Source: Lethocerus indicus
Lineage: Eukaryota > Arthropoda > Insecta > Hemiptera > Belostomatidae
Assembly: GCA_019843655.1 (NCBI GenBank)
Contig: JACDQD010000104.1
Coordinates: 8,308,001-8,372,000 of the forward strand
Direction: 5' to 3'
DNA length: 64,000 nt
Below the pieces are notes generated by a model that worked only from the letters and a program-made list of their open reading frames with translations, did no database searches and was not told where the DNA came from. A program made the position numbers and the translations under genes. This document shows positions 11,601 through 22,870 of the stretch, in pieces. Every line of letters starts with the position of its first letter. Position 1 is the stretch's first letter.

Positions 11601-14600
11601 TGGCTGTGTTCACACTCAATTACATGTTCATATCTGAACATCAGAAGTTAAGCTCTAAACGAAGAAATTCTTTCGTCGAAAGGGCTGGTCGAGAGACAAT
11701 ATTTTATATAGTCTAGACCTCGCGAGAAAACACCTTGTCCCGGTAAAGATTATATAGATAATTAAATAGTTGTGCTGGACTCATTTCAAATACGACATAA
11801 GTAACTTTCATAACACTAAAATAAATTATTATATACAAAAGTGTTCTGTTATCTGTTCAGTTAAACTCCTGTACGAATAAAGGGCGGTGGACTCAACTTT
11901 CTTTCGATTGCAAATTTGAAACGTAACGATTTGATCGGTAAAAATGTGTTCTCATTTTCACTGTGTCGATTTCCTAGTGTCATCAGTCTCAGACAGATGT
12001 CGGGCAGTAAACTCGGGATGAAAAATTTCATAACTCTCGAGCGCGCCACTTGTTTATTGGCTGCATAAAAGAGAGTTTTATGGCATCGCCTTTTACTATA
12101 GAATTTTCCGCGGAGAACCGTTTGGAAAAGCGCCGGCGAAGAACTCGAACCGGGGAGTATGATTAATCTGCCGGGCTGGAGTGAGACTCCGCGGATTTAG
12201 GGGGGAGTATAAGTTCAACGGTATGTAATGAAACACGTTTTTTTAGGTTAGGTTAACTTTAAATAATTCGATTAGCATCAATATTCCTTGGTTTAAGTAT
12301 TTTGCTTTTTTTAGCGTCGTGTTATAGTTTATCAACAAATTTTCCTTGACGATCAATAGGAGGATCAATTCGACAAATCCAAAATTCCCCGTCCAATACT
12401 GGAAATGAAAACAGTTTCGGTTAATATCCACTTTTATTTTAGCCAACCGTAGCCCGTGATTCGTGGCGGTATCCAATGACTTTTAGGGGGCGTATTCCCA
12501 ACGCCGGATATAGGATTGACCGTTCCCGTCCTCGAAGTCCGAGGGAGTTACCGCGACCGCATAAAATTCCTATCCCCGGGGCAATACACGATTTGGCGGC
12601 CGGGAGTAATTCTCGCTGTGATTACGCCCCAACCTGATATTAAACGTTTATTGCGGGAAGTTTACAGTGGGGGCCGATTGTAATGGAACGGGCGCAAATT
12701 GCAAATTTAAGCGGCGGCGTCCGCCCCGAGCGCCGGACCCTATGCAGATGAAACTGCGGGACTTGTTTCCTCTGCCGCTGTCGCTTTTTCCGCTTTCCCT
12801 CGTGAAAAATCGCGCCCCCGCAGTAACCGGGAAATCCCGCGTTAGGATGCGGCGGTTGGTTCTTATCCCCCCCGGGGAATGGGACGACCGGCGCTGATGG
12901 CCCCTTTGTCCGGCCGGCCACTGAAATAAATACGAGCTCGGCCCCCGCTCTCATTCAACCCAGTGATCCCGTAATGGTACTTTTAGCGTCGCTCCAGTAC
13001 TACCCCAACAAAAATGAGCATTTCTCCAGAGAGAAAAGCAAATTCCGTATTCAAATTTTTCGGGACAGTTAGTGTTCCCTAACTCATTGGTTGCATTCTG
13101 ATTCGCCTTCATTATGACTTCTCTAGGATTACAGGAACACTGCTTTGAACCGAAAACCTGAAGTTGATATGTTAATTATTAATCTCCGAACCGTATAATT
13201 ATTTATATTACAATAGTGAAATGCTTTTAATGTTGTACTTAATATAAATTAATATTTAAAATCGAATTATAAAATACAGTGTGTTCGCCAAAATTAACGA
13301 GTCTATTCTCTGTATATTCGAATATAAAACTACAGAGACCAGTAGAATATATTTTAGAACATTTAATTTAAGTTATTAGGATAATATTGAGGGGAACTTT
13401 ATATGCATGATTAAATTCGTAATAAAATTGATGGCCTGTGTTCGGAATGATTGTGTTTGTTGTATTTCTTCTATTAAACGAGCTAAATATTAATCCGAAC
13501 TGATCGTTATCAGCGATTTTTGTATGTAAACGTGATAGGTATTGGCCCATACTTTCGTGCAAATCTAAAAAAAATATCGCGTTCTCATTCCGCGTCCAAG
13601 ATTATAATTCTACCGGAAAAAAGTCTCATTTCGGAATTCTTTCAATCACCCGATGTTTCCTTGACTGAATTCCGTATTCCGTGAGGATCGACACCGGTCT
13701 TCCAGGATTCACTCCCGGCAGCGTTTATTAACATATTTTCAAGATGGATTCCTGGCGGACGGAATCTCCGAATATGCGACCCGTCACCGGGTCGGGGGAA
13801 AAAATATTCTTCGGTAAGAAATTCCTCTGCCCCGTCGAATTTTTCTCGCCCTCCGAGAATTCGGAAAAGCGTGAAGGAACGAAGCAGGGGGTGGCGGCCG
13901 AAACGCGACCTTTCCGGTTCACCGGCCATTTATTTTTTTCTCTCGCTAAACGAACCTTTGATGTCCGACAGTACACGGGAGATATTTCAGCGTATTTTCT
14001 TTAACCCGACGAGCCTTAGAGGCCATCAAAGTCGACATCAGAAATCATAATTTTACGAAAATTCGAATTAACATTATGCGCTATTTTTAGCGTCGACTGT
14101 TGCAATAAGAGGAACAGTTTTTTCATTAATAACTCAATCGCAACGGTTCACTTACTGCTTTACATCGAATAGCGATAGTTCAAGATCACTTAATCGAACT
14201 GTTCCATAATTTTTTTTAATTACAGGGAATTTTTATAATTGTTCGTGGCCTAACACCGCCGGAATTTCTCATACACTGCATTATGAGTCAGAAGTTGTTA
14301 CTGCTCTCGTCGACACGGGTCGATTATATAATATTTCTCACGTCGGAAAGAAGAATAAATTCTCGCTTATGTTCGAACCTCATTTCTAGATTTAACGAGA
14401 CAATTTTAAAACGGACTGCTAGATAGCTGACGTTTTATAGATTACTTAAAAATATTCCAGTAATGATACTTTACAACTTGGACTCTGTAGCCAAGATTTG
14501 ATCAATCTTGCATCTGCTTCTGGTTGCACAATATGATGACACTTTCATGGAAGACGCATGACAAGAGAAAGCAAGTTTGTAGCGTAGTATACGCCTGCAG

Positions 14601-15690
14601 TAGATGTAGGTTAACTGCCTTTACTGTACGCCTTCATCTCCTACCGTAAATTCATTTATTAATATAATAATGATTTTCAGTTACATCTTTGCGCGTTAAA
14701 TGTATTTAATAATATTAGCTGGTTTGTTTCGAATATCGAATACAGACGTGAGGAAGAACGGGAACTGCGGGAATGTCGCCAAGTTAATGGCCCCGGCTGG
14801 CGGATCTAATAAAAATGTGGCGTAAAAGCGTCGCCCGATGTTGAAACGACAGAGGGAAACAGGCTATCGCGGATACGTTGGGGAGGCACTCCTCATCTCC
14901 AGTTTATTTTACGGCTATTGCACATCGGTTCCGATGTATTCTCCAGTTTATTGCGGCGGAGAAATTGCCAAATTGCGCCCCGAATACGGTACGAGGAACT
15001 GGAACCGGGGGACGTTTGAGAACGGCGGTCTACAAGTCTATAAGTATATCAGCACCACCATCGGACTAGCTATAGGGGCAACTCGTTCCCGGCTCTTGTC
15101 ATAAACAGATTTTAAAATTTATTTCGTATTCACTCTGCGTTAGCCAGTAACGTGTTGAATCGAGTTAATTATGCGATGCATATATAACTTTCACAGAGCA
15201 TTACATATTTCCAAATACGATAAGCCCCGTAATTTGACGAATTACTAAAGAAGGGGCTGAAGCTTAATTATCCGAATTCTAGTGAATAAGCTGCAGATCT
15301 TGGCACCCTCTCCTTTAATCAGAGTTACAAATTCTAATTGAAGGAAAATTCGGTTCTCCACCGGGATTTAGGGATCTTTGGGTTAGCTCCCTGTCGCTTT
15401 AACCTTTCGGCAGCGCAAATTGTACAAATTGACACTTTATTTTCTTTAAATGTACACAGGATCTTGTTTAAAATACAGAAATCAGTTTTCGTGGAAAACC
15501 AATTACGTGGAGACGAAACTCTTTAAATTGCTCTGGACAGAAAATATCGTGTTCAGATGTATATATTCGTTCTCCTATCGTTAACTGTCAAAAAATCAAT
15601 ATGAATTTAGCCAATCATGACAGATTATTCAAGGGAAATCTAATAGGTATCGCTTGCAATAATTTAGCTTTCTCTCTGCGTCTCTCAGGG
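8650..15690. other. non-coding stretch, no gene recognised
   Basis: GC-rich islets at 9.34-9.69 kb (with a CCG run at 9507-9520) and 12.48-12.96 kb alternate with AT-rich DNA. The block 10.20-10.44 kb has mixed composition and several ATTA/AATTAG cores and could be regulatory. At 10.88 kb a strong donor-like CAG/GTAAGA is preceded by stop-rich AT DNA and was not called. No transposon motif was found. Confidence 0.5.
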
Positions 15691-15702
15691 CCCCCCCCCC
15701 CC
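15691..15702. repeat. C12 homopolymer
   Basis: Twelve consecutive C. Comparable runs of 11 G occur at 16616-16626, 29434-29444 and 58976-58986. Confidence 0.9.
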
Positions 15703-15819
15703 ATTTGACTTATTCAAAGAGTAGGTCGTAAAAAAATGAAGAGGGACCGAGAGAAGCATCAAAATTTCAGCCGGGTTAATGCGATTGGAGCCGGGCCGAT
15801 GTGCAAGAATATACCGGGG

Positions 15820-15844
15820 TCTCTCTCTATCTCTTTCCCTCTCT
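15820..15844. repeat. short TC-rich microsatellite
   Basis: CT repeat interrupted by single A and CC units, about 25 bases long. Confidence 0.8.
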
Positions 15845-16234
15845 AATCGGCGGTGTTCAATATTGAGGATTGCGGTCTTTTGGCTTGGCGTATAAACACG
15901 GCCAGCCTTGTTTACGCTCGGTGCGGCCATCAAACGAGCGTACCTGCACGCCGCCTTCTTCGCGTATACTTTCCAACGCCTCACTATCCGCGATGTGTGT
16001 ACACTGGCACGCCTAACCCACTCCTATTCGGTGTTTATTCAGCTTTCTCTCCCCTTCGTACACTCTCCGTACTTTTTTCATTAGGCGCCGATATTACATT
16101 TCTATTTTCGACGGCGTACCGCGCCCAACTCCTGGCCTCGGGTTAAAAAAACAGACAGTCTACAGATATGTTGGTCACGTGACGACCGTGATAAGCACAG
16201 ACAGGGTTACAGCTCCTGGAGAAACTAGAAATAA

Positions 16235-16256
16235 ACATTTGATATATATCAAATGT
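16235..16256. repeat. 22-bp perfect palindrome
   Basis: ACATTTGATA is followed without a gap by its near-continuation TATCAAATGT, with TA at the centre; the whole 22 bases read the same on both strands. No function can be assigned. It may be a dimeric protein-binding site or chance in AT-rich DNA. Confidence 0.85.
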
Positions 16257-16615
16257 GTAAACTGCGTTCAACTGTGGTTCAATAGTTCAAACGTAAACGC
16301 GTTGTGATTTTCCTACTATCATCTAATCCTGCACGGGTAATATTTGCGTAATTTGTAGAATTAAGTGTTTCGATTCATCGCAAACAATTAGTGTGGATTA
16401 CCTTTCCTCGTATACGTTTATTTATTTTGTAGAAAATATTCAATATACACGTTCATGATATAATTGTAGCGGAGCTTCAGTGCTGTAATATTCGAGTGTT
16501 GCGATCTCCATTTGGAGCGAACATGTAGCCAGGGTTTAAAACTGATTACTTGTTTCTGTTGCTAACGTCGCCTCGGGGCAATTTCAGTGCAGCTCTGCAC
16601 CTGCCTGCACTAGAT

Positions 16616-16626
16616 GGGGGGGGGGG
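16616..16626. repeat. G11 homopolymer
   Basis: Eleven consecutive G, next to overlapping GTGCAG/CTGCAC inverted motifs at 16588-16610. Confidence 0.9.
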
Positions 16627-16642
16627 ATGCCTTTACGTGCAG

Positions 16643-16698
16643 CGGACGCGTTGAATGCATCTGTTGTGATACGTTACCCGACGGCGGAACTTGTTACG
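16643..16698 (+). CDS. weak internal exon candidate (56 nt)
   Basis: The segment runs from an acceptor-like TTTACGTGCAG to a donor-like GTGAGC. Two of three frames are open, one giving a Cys-rich peptide (ECICCDTLPDGGTCY). The pyrimidine tract is poor because a G11 run lies just upstream. I do not recognise the peptide, and chance is a likely explanation. Confidence 0.13.
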
Positions 16699-16699
16699 G

Positions 16700-19600
16700 T
16701 GAGCTGAATCAAAATATTTACAGTGCAAACACCGATCAATGCTCCATTCTATTCCAGTTCATGTTTCGGAGGGTCAAAAACGGGTTTATTCAACCTCAAT
16801 TTTCACTCCGCAACTCCGGACTGTTATTTTTACCGTCATTAATTCGTAGGCATTGAAAAACTTAAGTTTAATTATTTATGTAGAACTAGTTAATATAAAT
16901 TGGAAAAAAGAATATACTAACATGCATCGCTGACGCGAAACAGACGGAAGTAACATTTGAAGTCGAACCAATGAAAAGATCCGTTTGATGTTTTTTCCAG
17001 TCCGCTCTCCATGTACTAAATATTATTTCCGCCACCGTTTTATATATATATATAACCTGGGAAATGTATTGCAGGCGGCATGAATGAGGTAGTGAGAAAG
17101 AAAGGGTTGATCCGTTCCACAAGTCTGAGCCCTTATCGAACCTTTTTTATATTGAATCTGGGACTGTCTCTGGCCGTCTGTTTTTTTTTCCTGCTCGTTG
17201 CCACCTTTTCCTCTTCAGGTCCCGAATTCGGGACTCTTCAGTCCTCCTTTCAACTTTGGTCCCGACCCAAACCTTAGCCTTTGCTAATAGACGGGAGTTT
17301 ACTCTCCCCGGTAATTGCCTAATGGCCCCTTTTGCCGCAGTAAATAAGAATAATTGGGAATTGCATTTTCATTAACAGGTATTTACCAGTGCCGAGATAG
17401 TTACACTGAATTAGAGTGGGGGGGATCATAAATTCTCGGAGATTATTCGGAAGAGTTTCGAATCGGTTTGATATGTGGTACACTTCTTCAGCGGTGTATA
17501 TTATAGGCGAATCGCCTACATTGAATTTATCTTCCAAAATGTCTTCTGTAGATCTCTCCCGGCAGTTTTACAGCCCGTTCAGATCAAATATTTTGTCCGG
17601 ACTCCCGTCGTGGAGATTTTAAAAAACCCCGGGCCGCTCCCCAGGGAAACAGGGATTATTCGCTCTTTAATAACGTAGATTAGGCTTTACTGCCGCCCGT
17701 TTTCTGAAACGGCCCATCTCCGGCGGATTATTATCCGCCGCGGGTGAACTGAAAAGTTAATTTGTGGACACCCCATTTGATATTTCGTTTCAAGTTTTCT
17801 GGACGAAAGGAATAAATCGGGCGGAAGCCGGCGGCTGACAGAGCTCAGCGCCCGCCCCGCCCCATCTTCCCCCCACAGTCCTGGATTTTATTTTTAATCC
17901 TTTTGAAGTTCGAAATTATAATTCACGGGTGTGAAAGAGGCAGGGACAGATCTCTGCGACGCTTCTACCGAAGCAGGCCCTTTGCTCCGATTAAAATCAA
18001 CCGTTTCGCGGCATTACCGGTGTACGATGTCTGTGAAATTGGAGTATTGAATTATTGAATGCCAACTATTTTTTCATTACCCAACTGTATTATTCGTTCT
18101 GTTCGGTTTGAACGTGCTGATATGATTATCAGAAGACAAAACGGAAAATAAGTTAACCTCTTGCAGCATTAAAATAAACTTACTCTCAGTGAAGCTTAAC
18201 CCAATTAATTTGTTGTTTTATGGAACGGGTTGTATTTTTTATAAATACGGATATCTTGGAATTACAACTCGAAAATTCCTCCTTAGTCCTTAACATAAAA
18301 AATTAATTCGTCCTATTCTCTAAGCGTAATATTAATAAAAAATAGACACTCATGGCCGCATTGCAATGGCGAACGTCATCCACCAGCCCGACTAAATTGA
18401 AGCCACGTATGAATACATCTAAATCAGACCCGATGCTGTCCTAAATTGGGGAATGCACGAGAGGGGAAACGCCGGGTTAAATCGAACCTGGAAAACTTCA
18501 TTGCGACTCGTAACGCACGTTCTGAGAATTTTCAGTTCAATTTGTTGCGTCTTAACAACCGCAACTGCGCACCCTTCCCTCAATTAGATCTTACTTATCC
18601 CCTCGAGTCTCAGTTCTCTCCCTTTAACATCCGAAATTCTTCTTCAGCTGTTTTTACTCTCCCATCTTGGTACGAAATAGAACAAAAATTAATCCCGTCG
18701 ACACAATTGAAAATGTAAACAGCGTTGGATTTCTTATTTGCAGAAAACGGAGGTAATATATATCACCTCTTTTAAAAGTAATATTCATTCCTGCGTTTTT
18801 TCCCCGATCATAACTAATTTAAGACTGTAGGCTCGATGATATTAGCACTAAAATCCTGTAATGCCTTTAAATTGGAAGAGCATTGGAGTACCTCTATAGG
18901 GATCCTTGAAGAGCTCTCATCTTTCACAGCACACACTTAAGAATCCTGACAAACATTTTCCTTAACACGGCGGCTCATTAAATTCTGTATTCCTCCTGTG
19001 TTTACGTTCGTACCTTAATTTCTTCAGTATTTTTAGTTCATGTGAAATTAATAGGATGAATTTAAAATATTAGTGGGATAGAAATATGTGTTATTGTATG
19101 AACTAAAAAGGATGACCAAGGTTTGCATTGGCTAAAAGAGCATTAACGTGTTTTAGTGAAACATTAATTCAATTCGTATTATTTTTATTTCAAGTTTCAA
19201 ATGGACGCGAGAGTAGAGGAATTCCTAAGCGATGTTTTGGATTCCACAGGCTGTTGGAGTTGTTACATGCGACGGCATGAGAAAAATGTGTTGCTTCTGA
19301 ATGTCTATCTGTTCTGTTTTTTCGGCAAATGAAAAGTGATCGTCCGGTTTGATTTTTGGTGGCCGTCCAGTTGAATAATTCACAGTTTGCGCTCGCCAAC
19401 GCCCCTACTGACCAACAACCATCCCCGGCCCAGAATATTTTTTGGATCATTTTTTATATTTTATTTTAATTTTTCTTTATAATCCCTTTATAATGTTTAT
19501 AATATTCCACTAGTGCAGGCGTGTTCTGAACGCAACTCTGTTGTAATTTTTATAATCTAGTGAGTTAAACTCTGGGTTTATTCAACCTTTCTATTTTAAT

Positions 19601-22055
19601 AAGCGGTCGAGAATTTGCCGTTCTTATTGACAATTCGAGATATTCCACCTTTCTCAATTTAAGTGGATAGCTAATATTTACCATGTGAAACTCGTACTCA
19701 GTTAGGGAAAACGTGTCGAGGTTAATTTGTTTACAGTTTCCTTCCCTTGAAATCGGCGCCTTCTCATCCGCCGAAGCTCCGGGGCCTGTTGATCGTTGGT
19801 TTTTATTTGATAGCTCAGAGGTCTGGGGGACTGGAGCTCTGCTGTCATTTCGCACATGCCGCCACACAGGTACACTCAGAACGTTCTATAATTACATGCA
19901 GAGGCCGTTCACCCTTCGTGTTAACTCACGGCGTTTAAGCCCCCGTCTCGTCGATACCATATCTGACAATCCCATCGATATTCCGGGGGACAAATACAAA
20001 TATTACTATAAGCCGTCCTTATATAATCAATAATAAAATAATCGGATATATTATCAGTTCTCGTTCTTTTACATTTTTTTTTCATCCTAATATACCGCAT
20101 TGGGAAGAGAATTAAAGACCGTGGCCTGAATAATAAAAATTACTGCTCTCCGTTGTCTGACACTAAACCGAATATGTGACTTATTTTCATATTCCGAACA
20201 ACCGACTAACTGTATTTAAATGTTCTTGTGGTTTTTGTACAAGCAGAAAAACTGCAACAGATTATAACATATTATTATCGATGTTATTATGGCTTACTAG
20301 ATTTTTTATTTCGAGTATTTTTATGATTTTTCATTCAATATTTTGTCATTACATTTCGGCCTTTTTCGGAAATTCGCCAACCTTTAAACGCAGTCCACGC
20401 CCCGAACAGTATCACGGTATTTGTATGCACGAGCTTGCACATTTATTAAACAATTTAGGGCACATTTAATACGTTGAACAGAACTGGGGGCACTAATTAA
20501 CGGCGGATGTTTATTTTATGCAGCCGTCGATTAAACAAGTTTGCCGAAAGTATATTTAACGCGGATATATATTGGGGCGTTTATCTCGGGCCGAAAGTAA
20601 TTCATGCAGGTTCATTTCTAATTATAGTGGCCCGCCAGCATCTGGTTTTCACGGGCTCCGACCGCCCGTGGACCGCATCCAAATAGGGCCCAAATGCCAC
20701 CAACTTGGTTTTCATTAGTTTTTCCGCCCTTACACCGCCACTCTAGTTCCGACTCTGTACAAATTCTATGGACGAAATGCATTCCTCGCGGTAGCAATAT
20801 CTTGTACTTGCAGTTTCGGAATTTCGTTGTTATTAAAATTACGATGTGAAAATACTATATAACATTGTTGGGGGCTAATGAAACCTTAAAGTCTTTATAA
20901 ATAATAAAATAAGGTTGTTACTTAGCGGATGTTTGTCTATAGCGGGGGTTCTATATACCTCAATTCCAAACGGTTACAATTTCACGATTGTTACTCTCCT
21001 ATTATTTGTTTACTAATTTTTGTGTATCAAACTAAAAATTGAAGAACAAAACCGATGAATAATATCCTTTACTCTGTATAACGTTAGTAAACAATGTTAA
21101 TTAGGACGGGCCCAACTAGTTCCATTAACGCAGGGGACCCGAACTTTCGACTTGTCCCCGGGTGCATTTCAAAAGTTTTCAACTTTCGAAATAGTGCATT
21201 AGGCAAGGGATCGTTAAGGGCCACTAGATTCTGCTTAAGGCGGCGTGGGTTTCGACACTTTTACCTACAGTTTGGGGTTAGGAGCTTTGTCAGGATCCTC
21301 ATCGCTGGAATTATATTAAGAATCCCCCATTTCGGAATGTTTAAATTAAGGAGTGTAATTTGCAGCGTAACTATTTCAATTATTTGAACAGCAGAGTGGA
21401 AACAGCTATGGAGAAATGATAATCGGCCAAAATTCATGGTATTATAACTTCATATTATAATGTAATCTAACTGAAAACTGAGACTTATAATAGATTAAAA
21501 TGTTTGAGTTAAATATTTATTTATGGCGTTTCTGAATTTTGTTCACTTAAATGTTGACCTGAATGAAATTAGAGTAATATATTATTTTAATTCTCTTTTG
21601 CAATAAACAGTGGATTATTTTAACATCTGTCACACTCTCTTTAGCTTCGTTTATTGCACTTCCTTTATTTCACGTCTCTATATCTTCCAGGTATTGAAAT
21701 ATAAGTACTGCAAATTCAAAGAATGAAGAAAAAGCTGTTTCCAAGTATAGCATTTAGTACTAATAATATCACAAACTAACTTTTGGGATCGCGTAGTACT
21801 ATTGGAAAAACCTTGGTTAGTAAGTTTTGTTCGCGGAAACTTTGGTTCATTAAAGGACTAATTTGTATCTGTGCTTGTACACTGCTGTCATCGATAAATT
21901 CTGATTGTGGACAATAGCGTTTGTTTTGTACAACAGCGTACTTTGGAGTAAGAAAGTAACGTTGGCCGCGGTTTATCGCTGACGACAGTGGACATCAATT
22001 TTAAGTATAATTTGACGAAAATGACAAATATGGCCGGTTATGGGCCATCCTGAAT
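16700..22055. other. non-coding stretch, no gene recognised
   Basis: Contains a short TA run near 17040-17055 and a hairpin at 17721-17740 (CGGCGGAT, loop TATT, ATCCGCCG). A plus-strand frame at 17080-17277 would encode one hydrophobic segment but has no family resemblance. The region 20.38-20.66 kb has mixed composition and TTTATG and ATTA cores like a regulatory block. No transposon relic was recognised. Confidence 0.5.
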
Positions 22056-22080
22056 GGGGTGTGGGGGTGGGAAGTGGGGG
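22056..22080 (+). other. canonical G-quadruplex motif
   Basis: Four G-runs of 4, 5, 3 and 5 bases are separated by TGT, T and AAGT, which is the textbook G3+N1-7 pattern. It lies about 280 bases left of the transposon at 22359. Confidence 0.75.
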
Positions 22081-22358
22081 CTCACCCTCTACATCAAAAG
22101 GTTGGGCGAGATAAAGAGGGCTTATTCTGTTCGGGGCGGCCAAGTCCTGACAGGCTCCTCTCGGTGAGGCGCCTCGGGACCACAAACTTTTTTAAGACTC
22201 GCCCAAATACCGACTTCCTTTCCTTCTTCTTTCTATCTCTGTCTTCGAAACCTCAAAAGGAACTTAACAATTTAAAAAAAAAGACAGATTTGTCTGGTAT
22301 TCATTTTCGAGGGCCAGTTTCTTTGTGGCGGATGATGAATGGACGAAGAGTTGGTCCA

Positions 22359-22430
22359 CCAAAAAAATGTATCCACTGTTTAAAAGTCCACAACTTGCAA
22401 ACTAATTGACGGAGTTGTCTCATTATTGGT
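22359..22430 (+). repeat. left terminal inverted repeat
   Basis: 72 bp beginning CCAAAAAAATGTATCCACTG. It differs from the right repeat at three positions. Confidence 0.88.
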
Positions 22431-22546
22431 AGTGTTATAGTTTGTAGGTCATACAAGCGTTGTATTGCGTTGTTTCGTTTTGTCAGATGACAGTCGCCAG
22501 ATAGTCAGTGTTTTGTTGTCAGTTGTACCTTGTTACTCGAGTAAAC

Positions 22547-22675
22547 GTGGCTGGCGCAAGGCTTACATTCGATGAAAGGAAGTCAGTTTTGAAGTGGTAT
22601 TTTAAGTACGAAAACATTAACGAGGTTCAACGGCAATGGCGAGATGAGTATCAAACAGAGCCAATATCCGACTGA
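22547..22675 (+). pseudogene. transposase N-terminal fragment, DUF4817-like HTH
   Basis: Forty-two codons, then TGA at 22673-22675. The peptide contains LTFDERKSVLKWYFKYENIN followed by EVQRQWRDEYQTEP. This is the typical opening of the helix-turn-helix (DUF4817) found at the N-terminus of many arthropod Tc1/mariner-type transposases: an E-R start, an aromatic-rich first helix, then an EVQR-type second helix. No ATG is present at the expected start (GTG at 22547), and the frame ends at the deletion junction, so no functional protein is made. The missing part would hold the DDE catalytic residues. Confidence 0.75.
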
Positions 22676-22679
22676 ACAC

Positions 22680-22775
22680 GTTGTGCAGTCAGTAGTTTGT
22701 GCTGCAGTTCGGCGGAATCGTTTGTGTGTGGATGTTAATGGTGACCATTTCGAACACCTACAGAGATATCTTTAA
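22680..22775 (+). pseudogene. transposase C-terminal fragment
   Basis: In a different frame from the N-terminal piece, the sequence encodes VRRNRLCVDVNGDHFEHL and a few more residues before TAA at 22773-22775. The pattern R-R-x-x-x-C-x-x-x-N-G-x-H-x-E-H-L is the usual C-terminal end of the same transposase group. The change of frame and the loss of the central domain place the deletion junction near 22670-22685. It lies 23 bases before the right inverted repeat, as expected for the end of the coding region. Confidence 0.7.
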
Positions 22776-22798
22776 GTTGGACTTTAAGCTACACTTTC

Positions 22799-22870
22799 AC
22801 CAAAAATGAGACAACTCCGTCAATTAGTTTGCAAGTTATGGACTGTTAAACAGTGGATACATTTTTTTGG
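22799..22870 (-). repeat. right terminal inverted repeat
   Basis: Reverse complement of the left repeat, 69 of 72 positions identical. Confidence 0.88.

Larger units (their letters stand above)
22359..22870 (+). mobile_element. internally deleted Tc1/mariner-like transposon (non-autonomous)
   Basis: A 512-bp element bounded by 72-bp terminal inverted repeats that match at 69 of 72 positions (22359-22430 against the reverse complement of 22799-22870), both starting CCAAAAAAATG. Inside, the two ends of a transposase survive: an N-terminal DUF4817-type helix-turn-helix start and a C-terminal end, with the catalytic middle missing. It is therefore a deletion derivative that would depend on a full-length relative for movement. 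I see no clear TA or other target-site duplication at the flanks, so the exact outer ends may be a few bases off or the flanks have decayed. Near-identical repeats suggest a fairly young insertion. Confidence 0.85.

Noticed and set aside
12243..12256. Two copies of TTAGG, the insect telomere repeat unit
   Set aside because: Only two units; far too few to be an interstitial telomere tract.
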